Assembly (NCBI RefSeq): GCF_017916255.1
Contig: NZ_CP072827.1
Span: 6,163,501 to 6,227,500 of the forward strand
Reading direction: 5' to 3'
DNA: 64,000 bases
DNA from: Streptomyces mobaraensis NBRC 13819 = DSM 40847
Lineage (GTDB): Bacteria; Actinomycetota; Actinomycetes; Streptomycetales; Streptomycetaceae
Position numbers and translations under genes: made by a program. This document shows, in pieces, positions 57,123 through 64,000 of the stretch. Position 1 is the first letter of the stretch. Each line of letters opens with the position of its first letter. The notes beneath the pieces were generated by a model. It worked only from the letters and a program-made list of their open reading frames with translations, searched no databases and was not told the origin of the DNA.

Positions 57123-59639
57123 GTGACCCTGCAGCAACTGCACTACTCCTGCTCGTCCGCGGCCTCGGGCCCCCGCTTCACCGCCGCCAGCCCCGACCTG
57201 CCCGCTCTCCTGCTCGGGGAGACCGAGCCCCTGCTCACCTACGAGCCGCCGGACACCGCTCCCGCGTCCGGCCCGGCCCGCGCATTCCCCGCCGGCTCCA
57301 CCGACCCGACCGCCTGCAACCCCACCGCCACCAGCCCCACCCCCACCGCTCCCTCCGGCTCCCCCGCGGGCACCGGCGAACTCGTGGACCTCCCCGTCGT
57401 CTTCAGCCACAATCGCCTCTCCGACGGCACCCGGCTGCTCTGCCGCACCGTGTGTACCGGCACCTACCTCCGCGGCCGGCGCCACGCCTTCCACGCCCAC
57501 GCGGTCCGGTTGACACAGGACGGGCCCTTGCCCGGCGGCCTGTTGCCCATCGAGGCGTGGGAGTCCCCCTCCTGGGCCGAGACCACTCCGGACGACGGAG
57601 TCCCCGTCCCCTTGGCGGCCTTCGCTCCGGCCCGCCGCATCGGCAAGGAGGGACTGCTGGAGTTCGTCACCGCCCGTGCCGAGCGACTGGAACCCTTTCT
57701 CACGGACGTCCGCTCCCTGTTCCGCAGTCCCGACTCGCCTCAACTCCTCGTGATCGAACGGGACACGACCCGCATCGCGCACTGGATCGCCGTCGCCAGC
57801 GCCGTACTCCCGCGTGAGCACGCCCACCGGCTCACCTTCACCACCTACACCCGTCGGCCACTGCTCGCCCGGCACCAGATCGTCGGCGCCCTCCCCGGGT
57901 CCGACTTCGACTACGCCCACGTCGCGGCCGACCGGCGCTACCGCGTCCACGACTGCGCGGGCGGCCAGTCCAGCCCCGTCCGGGACGAACCCGACCCCTG
58001 GGCCGTCGTCGCCGCCCGGGTGCTCCTGGCGGGCAAGCCCGCGCTGTTCACGGAGGCCGCCCGGCTCCGCGCCGCCGGTGACCGCGACACCACGCACGAC
58101 GCCGGTCGGCTCGCCGCCGTCGCGCTCCGCGAAGGGATCGCCCTCGACTCGGCGGGACGGGCGGCCGCCGCCCGCTGGGCCCGTCAGCACGGCCACCACG
58201 GTCAGCAGGTCCGGCCCGGGCGGAACGGGCGGCAACCCGCGGACGACCGCATGGACAGAGCGGACGGAGTGGAGAGGGCGGACAGAACGGACGGCCCGGG
58301 CGGAGCGGTTCCGAACGCGGTGCTCACCGCCCTGGCCCGGGGCGGCACCCCCCGCACCTCGGCGGAATGGGCCGCCCTCGCCGAACTCGCCGATGACTTC
58401 GGCCCCTTGACGGACCACCCCGCGGGCGAGCGGCTCAGACGCGACCTGCGCGCGGAGCTCGACCGCGCCGCCCCCGGCGAACCCCTCGAACAGGTGCTGT
58501 CCCTCCTCCGCCTCGCGGAGGCCCTGCGCGTCGACCACACCCCCGTACTCACCGCCCGCCTGAGCGCCGCCCTGCTCGGTGACGCCCAGCAGGACCGCGA
58601 ACGGGTGTGGGCGGCGGTCACCGGACGCCCGGGACTGACGGCGGCGGTCCTCGACGCCCTGGAGCGCACCGCGGCCACCGGCGACCCGTCGTCCGTCGTC
58701 CGCCTCCTCACCACCGGCTTCCCGAAAGAGCGGTTGGTGGACCACCCCCACCTGCGCATGGCGGCGGCCGTGGCGGGCCGGCCGCTCCCGCCCGACCAGG
58801 ACCGCACCGACCTCCTCACCGCGCTCACCCGGGCGGCCGGGCGCCGCCACGGCTCCGACCCGGCCGTCCTGCGCACCGCCTACCGGCTGATCTGGGGCAG
58901 CGCCCGGCCCACCGCCGCCGAGGCCGCCGCGCTGCTGTCCCGGCTGCCCGCCGAGCGGCACCGCGCCGCGGGCCTCGACGACGTGCTCGTCCGGTCCGCG
59001 CTGGAGAGCGGCCCGGACGACGAGCACGCGCCCGCCGTCGCCCGGACCCTGATCCTGCGGTGCGGTCAGCGGCTCGACCCCCGCCGGCGCGCCGCGCTCC
59101 TCCTCCTCGACCAGGCGGGAGCCCTCGCCGACGGAGAGGAACAGCCGGGCTTCGCCGCCAGGGTCCTCGCCCTCCGCGAGCAGGCGGCGCCGCTGGAACC
59201 GGCCATCGACGAGCGGGTGTGCGGCGCCCTCCTCCGCAGACTGCTCTCCGGCGAGCCGTGCCACGACGAGCTGTCCGCGCTCGTCCGCTCCGGCGACGAG
59301 GAACTGCTCACCGCCTACGCCCGCATGGCCCGTAGCGGACTGGCGGACCTGGTCCTCCGCCGCTCACCCGAGTTCGCGGGCGTGTGCTTCATGGCCTGGA
59401 ACGCCGAGGCCGGCGAGAGCGATCTCTGGGACGACCTCCGGAACGATCTGCTGGTCACCGTGCTGCGCCCCGCCGTCCGCCGGATGACCCGAGAGGAGTT
59501 GGACGAAGTCCAGTGGTTCCTGAGTGAACAGGACGGCGCCTGGGGCGAGATGTTCCTCGACTGGAACAGGCGCCCCGGGGTGCTCGGCAGGCTCGGGTCC
59601 CTGTGCCGGACGGCGGGGGCGCGGGCGCGACCGGACTGA
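57123..59639 (+). CDS. GTPase-associated protein 1 (GAP1)-related protein
   Basis: An 838-residue protein recognised as GAP1-related: LQQLHYSCSSAASGP at the start, VDLPVVFSHNRLSDGTRLL, FVTARAERLEPFL and LTFTTYTRRPLLARHQIVG fit the GAP1-N2/M region. The C-terminal half is helical. A Pro/Thr-rich insert (about 43-82) interrupts the N-terminal domain. GTG 57123 has AAAGGAG. GAP1 proteins usually sit beside a GTPase and other components of predicted ternary conflict systems; none is adjacent here, so it may be an orphan. Confidence 0.75.
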   Translation: MTLQQLHYSCSSAASGPRFTAASPDLPALLLGETEPLLTYEPPDTAPASGPARAFPAGSTDPTACNPTATSPTPTAPSGSPAGTGELVDLPVVFSHNRLSDGTRLLCRTVCTGTYLRGRRHAFHAHAVRLTQDGPLPGGLLPIEAWESPSWAETTPDDGVPVPLAAFAPARRIGKEGLLEFVTARAERLEPFLTDVRSLFRSPDSPQLLVIERDTTRIAHWIAVASAVLPREHAHRLTFTTYTRRPLLARHQIVGALPGSDFDYAHVAADRRYRVHDCAGGQSSPVRDEPDPWAVVAARVLLAGKPALFTEAARLRAAGDRDTTHDAGRLAAVALREGIALDSAGRAAAARWARQHGHHGQQVRPGRNGRQPADDRMDRADGVERADRTDGPGGAVPNAVLTALARGGTPRTSAEWAALAELADDFGPLTDHPAGERLRRDLRAELDRAAPGEPLEQVLSLLRLAEALRVDHTPVLTARLSAALLGDAQQDRERVWAAVTGRPGLTAAVLDALERTAATGDPSSVVRLLTTGFPKERLVDHPHLRMAAAVAGRPLPPDQDRTDLLTALTRAAGRRHGSDPAVLRTAYRLIWGSARPTAAEAAALLSRLPAERHRAAGLDDVLVRSALESGPDDEHAPAVARTLILRCGQRLDPRRRAALLLLDQAGALADGEEQPGFAARVLALREQAAPLEPAIDERVCGALLRRLLSGEPCHDELSALVRSGDEELLTAYARMARSGLADLVLRRSPEFAGVCFMAWNAEAGESDLWDDLRNDLLVTVLRPAVRRMTREELDEVQWFLSEQDGAWGEMFLDWNRRPGVLGRLGSLCRTAGARARPD

Positions 59640-59687
59640 GCTTGCCGGGCCGCCCGCGCCCGGCCGCAAAGGCGCGAAAAGCGCCCG

Positions 59688-60521
59688 TCACGGCATCACA
59701 ATGCGCTCCTCGCCCGCGTAGACATTCATCGACGACCCGCGCAGGAACCCCACCAGGGTCATCCCCGTCTCCACCGCCAGGTCGACGGCCAGGGACGAGG
59801 GCGCCGACACGGCGGCCAGGACGGGGATCCCCGCCATGGCCGCCTTCTGCGCCAGCTCGAAGGAGGCCCGCCCGGAGACCAGCAGCACGGTGCCGGACAG
59901 GGGCAGGGACCCCTCGCGCAGCGCCCTGCCGACGAGCTTGTCGACCGCGTTGTGCCGTCCGACGTCCTCGCGTACGTCCAGGAGTTCGCCCTCCGCGGTG
60001 AAGAGGGCCGCCCCGTGCAAGCCGCCGGTGCGGTCGAAGACCGTCTGGGACGCCCGCAGCCGATCGGGGAGGGTGGCCAGCAGCGCGGGCGAGAGGCGGA
60101 CGGGCTCCGGGCCGTCCGAAACCGGCCAACGGGCCGTGGTCCGTACCGCGTCCAGGCTGGCCTTGCCGCACAGTCCGCACGACGACGTGGTGTAGACGTT
60201 GCGTTCCAGGCTCACATCGGGGACGGGCACGCCGGGAGCGAGCCGGACGTCGACGACGTTGTAGGTGTTGGAGCCGTCGTCCTTGGCCCCCGCGCAGTAG
60301 ACGATGTTCGCCAGGTCCTCGGCCCGTCCGAGCACCCCCTCGCTGACCAGGAACCCGGCCGCCAGCGCGAAGTCGTCGCCCGGCGTGCGCATGGTGATCG
60401 CCAGCGGTTTGCCGTTGACCCGGATCTCCAGCGGCTCCTCCGCCACCAGCGTGTCGGGGCGCGTGTTCACCGCCCCGTCCCGGATGCGGATGACGCGGCG
60501 GCGTGCGGTGACCCGTCCCAT
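59688..60521 (-). CDS. fdhD: Formate dehydrogenase accessory sulfurtransferase FdhD
   Basis: A 277-residue protein that passes sulfur to the molybdenum cofactor of formate dehydrogenase. The catalytic cysteines are Cys115 and Cys118 in YTTSSCGLCGKASL; EEPLEIRVNGKPLAITMRTP and EDVGRHNAVDKLVG are hallmark segments. ATG 60521. No formate dehydrogenase gene is in the window. Confidence 0.93.
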   Translation of the reverse strand: MGRVTARRRVIRIRDGAVNTRPDTLVAEEPLEIRVNGKPLAITMRTPGDDFALAAGFLVSEGVLGRAEDLANIVYCAGAKDDGSNTYNVVDVRLAPGVPVPDVSLERNVYTTSSCGLCGKASLDAVRTTARWPVSDGPEPVRLSPALLATLPDRLRASQTVFDRTGGLHGAALFTAEGELLDVREDVGRHNAVDKLVGRALREGSLPLSGTVLLVSGRASFELAQKAAMAGIPVLAAVSAPSSLAVDLAVETGMTLVGFLRGSSMNVYAGEERIVMP

Positions 60522-60612
60522 GCTGATCGGTTCCGTTGCTGTCGGCGGCGGCGGACGGCTCATTCTCGCCGGAGCCGGTGACGGACGGGGAGTCGGGTCC
60601 GACGGTTGGGCC

Positions 60613-60654
60613 GGGGGCCGGGGGCCGGGGGCCGGGGGCCGGGGGCAGGGGGCC
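60613..60654. repeat. Six tandem 7-bp GGGGGCC units
   Basis: GGGGGCC repeats from 60613 to 60640 (four perfect), then GGGGGCA (60641-60647) and GGGGGCC (60648-60654). The run of G5 tracts could form a quadruplex on the + strand. It lies in the fdhD/aldehyde dehydrogenase intergenic region. Confidence 0.9.
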
Positions 60655-60788
60655 AGGAACCGGGAGCCGGGCGAACGGGCGGGGGCGGCGGCGACCCCTC
60701 CCGCAACCCCCCCACCCCTTACCGGCGGTCGTACGTGACATGGGCCTCATCGCGTACGAGGCACCCTGCCGCCGGCCCGGACAGGAGG

Positions 60789-60802
60789 CTACCGTTCGGT
60801 AG
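60789..60802. promoter_or_regulatory. TetR-like operator before the aldehyde dehydrogenase gene
   Basis: CTACCG TT CGGTAG is a perfect 6-bp-arm palindrome 50 bases before ATG 60853. The sequence resembles TetR-family sites, but no TetR gene is adjacent. Confidence 0.55.
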
Positions 60803-60852
60803 GCAACGTGCTGTTCCCCGCCCCGACTGTGCACCGAGAGCGGAGAAACCTC

Positions 60853-62406
60853 ATGGCACCGACCCTCAACACCCTCGTCCTGCGCCCCGGCGCCGAATGG
60901 GACACCGCCTGGCGGCGCTGCCTGGACACGGCCCCCGAGGCGTTCCGGGACGACCGCGTCCTCAACCTCTGGAACGGCGCCTGGCACGCGGACGGCCGTC
61001 CACTGCCCGCCGTCACCCCGGTCGACGGCACCCCCGTCGCCGGGCCCCCGCGCCTCGACGCCGAGGCCGCCCACCGGGCCGTACGCGCCGCGCTCGATCA
61101 ACACCGCGCCTGGCGCGAAGTGCCACTGGCCGATCGCAGGGCCAGGGTGAGCGCCGCGCTGGACGCCCTGGAGGAGCACCGCGACCTCCTCGCCCTGCTC
61201 CTGGTCTGGGAGATCGGCAAGCCCTGGCGGCTCGCGCGGGCCGATGTGGACCGCGCGATCGACGGGGTGCGCTGGTACGTGGACGGCATCGCCGGGATGA
61301 CCGCGGGCCGCGTCCCGCTCGCCGGTCCGGTGTCGAACATCGCCAGCTGGAACTACCCGATGAGCGTGCTCGTCCACGCCATGCTCGTCCAGGCGCTGGC
61401 GGGCAACGCGGTGATCGCGAAGACCCCGACCGACGGCGGCCTGTCCTGCCTGACGCTGGCCTGCGCTCTCGCCGTGCGCGAGGGCCTGCCGCTGACCCTC
61501 GTCAGTGGCAGCGGCGGCGAGCTGTCAGAGGCGCTCGTCCGGGCGCCGGAGATCGGCTGCGTCTCGTTCGTCGGCGGGCGGGACACCGGCGCCCGGGTCG
61601 CGACCGCCGTCGCCAACCTGGGCAAACGCCATATTTTGGAGCAGGAGGGCCTTAACACCTGGGGCATCTGGAACTTCAGTGACTGGGACACCTTCGCCCC
61701 GCAGATCCGCAAGTCCTTCGACTACGGGAAGCAGCGGTGCACGGCCTACCCCCGCTTCGTGGTGCAGCGCTCGGCGTTCGCGGACTTCCTCGCCGTGTAC
61801 CTGCCGGCGGTACGGTCCGTGCGCTTCGGGCATCCGCTGGCCACGGAGTGGCCCGCGGACGATCTTCCGGACCTGGACTTCGGCCCGCTGATCAACGCGG
61901 CCAAGGCGAAGGAGCTCACCGACCAGGTGGCCGAGGCGATCGACCGGGGTGCCGTCCCGCTGCACCAGGGCTCCCTGGCGGACGGACGCTTCCTGGCGGG
62001 CCAGGACCGGAGCGCGTACGTCCCACCCGTCACCCTGCTCAACCCGCCCCCGTCGTCGCCCCTGCACCACGCGGAACCCTTCGGTCCTGTGGACACCATC
62101 GTCCTCGTGGATACCGAAGCGGAACTGCTCGCCGCCATGAACGCCAGCAACGGCGCCCTGGTCGCGACCCTCTCCTGCGACGACCCCGAGACCTTCGGCC
62201 GCCTCGCCCCGCAGATCAGGGCCTTCAAGGTCGGCCACGGGAAGCCGCGCTCGCGCGGTGACCGCGACGAACTGTTCGGCGGTTTCGGCGCGTCCTGGCG
62301 GGGCGCCTTCGTGGGCGGGGAGCTGCTGGTCAAGGCGGTGACGCAGGGTCCGTCAGCGGAGGAACGCCTGCCGGGCAACTTCCCGGACTACCACCTGATG
62401 CCCTGA
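60853..62406 (+). CDS. Aldehyde dehydrogenase family protein
   Basis: A 517-residue NAD(P)-dependent dehydrogenase. It has the cofactor region WNYPMSVLVHAMLVQALAGN, GRDTGARVATAVAN, the general base in HILEQEGLNTW (near 263-265) and the catalytic Cys296 in GKQRCTAYPRF. The site around the catalytic Glu differs from the usual LELGGKNP, so substrate choice may be unusual. ATG 60853. A TetR-type palindrome precedes it. Confidence 0.88.
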   Translation: MAPTLNTLVLRPGAEWDTAWRRCLDTAPEAFRDDRVLNLWNGAWHADGRPLPAVTPVDGTPVAGPPRLDAEAAHRAVRAALDQHRAWREVPLADRRARVSAALDALEEHRDLLALLLVWEIGKPWRLARADVDRAIDGVRWYVDGIAGMTAGRVPLAGPVSNIASWNYPMSVLVHAMLVQALAGNAVIAKTPTDGGLSCLTLACALAVREGLPLTLVSGSGGELSEALVRAPEIGCVSFVGGRDTGARVATAVANLGKRHILEQEGLNTWGIWNFSDWDTFAPQIRKSFDYGKQRCTAYPRFVVQRSAFADFLAVYLPAVRSVRFGHPLATEWPADDLPDLDFGPLINAAKAKELTDQVAEAIDRGAVPLHQGSLADGRFLAGQDRSAYVPPVTLLNPPPSSPLHHAEPFGPVDTIVLVDTEAELLAAMNASNGALVATLSCDDPETFGRLAPQIRAFKVGHGKPRSRGDRDELFGGFGASWRGAFVGGELLVKAVTQGPSAEERLPGNFPDYHLMP

Positions 62407-62453
62407 CGCGGCCGACGGGACCGCCGTGGCCGCACGCCTACCGCTACCCGCGA

Positions 62454-62505
62454 GACGCAAGGCGTGACGTGACCCGTGAGACGCGACGCCTGACGTGACC
62501 CGTGA
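62454..62505. repeat. Two 26-bp direct tandem repeats
   Basis: 62454-62479 and 62480-62505 share the 3' half TGACGTGACCCGTGA exactly and differ at a few positions in the first half. Downstream of the aldehyde dehydrogenase gene. Confidence 0.75.
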
Positions 62506-62656
62506 GGCGCACGTGCTCCACGCGCCCGTACCCCGCGCGCACCCCTGGGCGGCCCGGCGGCACCCCGCCCACCGCCCGGCCCTGACCTCCCCCGACGGCG
62601 GAAACCCCGCCGACCGGGGGTCCTCTTTCCCCGAGCGACACCGAAGACGCCGGGTA

Positions 62657-62681
62657 TGCCCATAAACACCCTTTATGGGCA
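62657..62681. promoter_or_regulatory. AT-rich 10-bp inverted repeat upstream of tRNA-Leu
   Basis: TGCCCATAAA (62657-62666), CACCC, TTTATGGGCA (62672-62681): perfect arms and strikingly AT-rich for this DNA. Located 87 bases before the tRNA. Operator, terminator or integration relic are all possible. Confidence 0.6.
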
Positions 62682-62693
62682 GCCCAAAAGCCC

Positions 62694-62725
62694 TGGTCAA
62701 AGGCGCTCCGAAACCTTGATAGAGT
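62694..62725 (+). promoter_or_regulatory. Candidate promoter of tRNA-Leu
   Basis: A TAGAGT -10 hexamer at 62720-62725, in the context TTGATAGAGTT, lies 43 bases before the tRNA. The TGGTCA at 62694-62699 is a weak -35 with wide spacing. Confidence 0.4.
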
Positions 62726-62768
62726 TATCCATGTCGCCGCGGGGAACGCCCCGAGGAGACAACACCTA

Positions 62769-62853
62769 GTCCGGGTGGCGGAATGGCAGACGCGCTAGCT
62801 TGAGGTGCTAGTGCCCTTTATCGGGCGTGGGGGTTCAAGTCCCCCCTCGGACA
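62769..62853 (+). tRNA. tRNA-Leu (anticodon GAG)
   Basis: An 85-base class II tRNA: acceptor GTCCGGG with CTCGGAC, anticodon stem CTAGC/GCTAG with loop TTGAGGT (anticodon GAG), a long variable arm TGCCCTTTATCGGGCG, and T-loop GGTTCAAGTCC. Discriminator A at 62853. CCA is not encoded. Confidence 0.96.
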
Positions 62854-62859
62854 CATATG

Positions 62860-62892
62860 AGAACCCCAGCTGAGCTGGGGTTCTTTTGTTTG
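62860..62892 (+). terminator. Intrinsic terminator after tRNA-Leu
   Basis: AGAACCCCAGC (62860-62870), TGA, GCTGGGGTTCT (62874-62884) forms a perfect 11-bp stem, followed by TTTGTTTGT. A textbook rho-independent terminator, unusual in such GC-rich DNA. Confidence 0.93.
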
Positions 62893-63007
62893 TCCGGCGG
62901 TTCGCCGACGGGTCGGACCCCGGTGATCTTCTGCGGGCACCTGGGCGGCATAATCGGACATCCGGGGTGAAAGCCCTGATTCGATCCCGCAACCGCAGGA
63001 GCAGTTC

Positions 63008-63334
63008 ATGATCTTCATCGTCGTCAAGTTCACGATTCGTCCGGAGCGGAGCGACGAGTGGCTCGGTCTCGTCGAGGACTTCACCCAGGGCACCCGGCGG
63101 GAGCCGGGCAACCTGTTCTTCGAGTGGTCGCGGAGCGTCGAGGACCCGAACCAGTTCGTGCTGGTCGAGGCGTTCAAGGACGGCGCGGCCGGCGAGGTGC
63201 ACGTGAACTCGGAGCACTTCAAGAAGGCGATGTCCTGGATGCCCGACCTGATCGCCAAGACCCCCGAGATCGTCAACGTCGAGGTGCCGTCCGAGGGCTG
63301 GTCGGCGATGGCGGAGCTGTCGCCGCGCGGCTGA
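63008..63334 (+). CDS. Antibiotic biosynthesis monooxygenase-like (quinol monooxygenase) protein
   Basis: A 108-residue ABM-domain protein: MIFIVVKFTIRPERSDEWL, EPGNLFFEWSRSVEDPNQFV and VLVEAFKDGAAGEVHVNSEHF match the YgiN-like quinol monooxygenase family. ATG 63008 follows AGGAGC. It stands alone downstream of the tRNA. Confidence 0.9.
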   Translation: MIFIVVKFTIRPERSDEWLGLVEDFTQGTRREPGNLFFEWSRSVEDPNQFVLVEAFKDGAAGEVHVNSEHFKKAMSWMPDLIAKTPEIVNVEVPSEGWSAMAELSPRG

Positions 63335-63443
63335 CCCGCCCGACGGCCGAGGCCCCGTTCGCCCTCACGTAGAGGGCGGGCGGGGCCTCGGTGTCTTTGG
63401 GTACCGTGCGGAGGCGCGCCGCACGGTGCCAGGAGGGGTGGGG

Positions 63444-64000
63444 ATGACGGCCGAATCGTTTTACCGGACCGAACCGTCGGAGGGTGCCGCCTGGCGGCTC
63501 GCGATTCTGATGGGCGCGAACACGCGCACGTACAAGTTCGCGCTCGGTTCCGCGCTCCTCGCCTGTGCCGAGCGGGGCGAGGACGCCGCTCCGCTCCGGG
63601 ACGTCGCGGCGGCGTACGCGATGGGCGTCGTCGGCCGGCGTGCCGACGCGCCCCAGGCCCCGGCCGGGACGTCCGGAGGGGACGCCGACTTCCTGGCCGT
63701 CGCCGCGCGGGAAGGGGAGGAGTCGAGGAGGCTCGGCCGGCCCACGGAGGCTCTGCTGGACGCCGCCGTCCGGACCATGCCGGGAATGGTCATGCGGAAG
63801 TTCCACAATCTGCGGGGCGGTACCGAAGTGCCGCATCGTTTCTACGAGCTGACCGGCCGCGGGGCCGGGCGTGTCGTCCGGCTGACCCCGCAGCTCCGGC
63901 GGCTGGCGCGGGATGGGCAAGCTTGCGTCCTGCGCGCGGAGCTGGAGGCGCGGTGGAGCATCGTCGAGAGTTCCTTCTCGGCGGCGGTCGGGCGCAGCCT
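63444..64000 (+). CDS. HNH-endonuclease-like protein (N-terminal part, cut by window edge)
   Basis: ATG 63444 with AGGAGG upstream; the frame stays open to the last base. At least 185 residues are visible: AAWRLAILMGANTRTYKFAL, GSALLACAERGED, PHRFYELTGRGAG and LRAELEARWSIVESSF are recognisable as the N-terminal region of actinobacterial HNH-endonuclease-domain proteins. The HNH motif itself would lie beyond the window. Such proteins are found in phage and defence contexts, but function is unproven. Confidence 0.6.
   Translation, partial: MTAESFYRTEPSEGAAWRLAILMGANTRTYKFALGSALLACAERGEDAAPLRDVAAAYAMGVVGRRADAPQAPAGTSGGDADFLAVAAREGEESRRLGRPTEALLDAAVRTMPGMVMRKFHNLRGGTEVPHRFYELTGRGAGRVVRLTPQLRRLARDGQACVLRAELEARWSIVESSFSAAVGRS

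Larger units (their letters stand above)
60522..60852. other. 331-base divergent spacer, fdhD and aldehyde dehydrogenase
   Basis: No coding frame of note. It holds a G-rich 7-bp tandem array and a palindromic operator-like site, both listed separately. Confidence 0.55.
62407..62768. other. 362-base spacer upstream of tRNA-Leu, no gene seen
   Basis: Contains two 26-bp direct repeats, a 10-bp inverted repeat and a promoter-like TAGAGT. No coding frame supported. Confidence 0.55.

Noticed and set aside
62769..62853. tRNA-Leu as an integration site for a mobile element
   Set aside because: No integrase or direct repeat of the tRNA 3' end was seen downstream; a terminator and ordinary genes follow.

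Overview
The window is very GC-rich actinobacterial DNA and looks like a Streptomyces chromosome. Signs of this are the codon use, the many GTG and TTG starts, GTGA and ATGA gene overlaps, an XRE/DUF5753 plus DUF397 pair, a GTPase-associated GAP1-type protein, and an enzyme complement typical of that genus. About 60 intact genes, two pseudogenes, one edge fragment and two tRNA genes (Lys-CTT and Leu-GAG) can be supported. No insertion sequence, CRISPR array, rRNA or phage genes were seen.

Layout. 1-1.7 kb: an eroded NRPS adenylation fragment, a 4'-phosphopantetheinyl transferase, a LapA-type membrane protein and tRNA-Lys. 1.9-6.3 kb: a NarL-type two-component system divergent from an ABC exporter. 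6.3-15 kb: metallophosphoesterase, methyltransferase, protease-inhibitor-like trefoil protein, diaminopropionate ammonia-lyase with a divergent LysR regulator, a 2OG oxygenase/glycosyltransferase pair, and a terpene synthase broken by a 7-bp duplication. 15-17 kb: three translationally coupled small genes divergent from an XRE/DUF397 pair.

17.3-25.6 kb is the most interesting block. It holds an acyl-ACP desaturase, an acyl carrier protein, a beta-ketoacyl-ACP synthase, an MMPL transporter, a type III polyketide synthase and an ICMT-like methyltransferase, all on one strand with overlapping or very short junctions, followed by an MFS exporter. I infer a phenolic-lipid (alkylresorcinol or alkylpyrone) pathway with its own unsaturated acyl-ACP starter supply and lipid exporter.

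25.6-35.4 kb is a run of small regulator/enzyme pairs (CGNR with a VOC protein, TetR with darcynin, TetR with a methyltransferase, MarR with a QueD-like cupin). Several have clear palindromic operators in the shared promoter. 35.7-41.7 kb has an aminotransferase-like protein with no lysine, an MBL-fold hydrolase and a 1,194-residue membrane-anchored NTPase. 42-56.9 kb holds acetyltransferases, a GDSL esterase, methyltransferases, an amino acid permease, a second two-component system, pterin dehydratase, an acyl-CoA ligase, a LysR/BASS transporter pair and a MarR/quinone reductase pair. 57-64 kb contains the GAP1-related protein, FdhD, an aldehyde dehydrogenase, tRNA-Leu with a textbook terminator, a quinol monooxygenase-like protein and a truncated HNH-nuclease-like gene at the edge.

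A cross-cutting feature is an abundance of short tandem repeats in the spacers. Three arrays of unrelated sequence share an exact 19-bp period. Other repeats expand low-complexity parts of a histidine kinase, a methyltransferase and a transporter. All functional calls come from recognising family motifs by eye; no database search was run.
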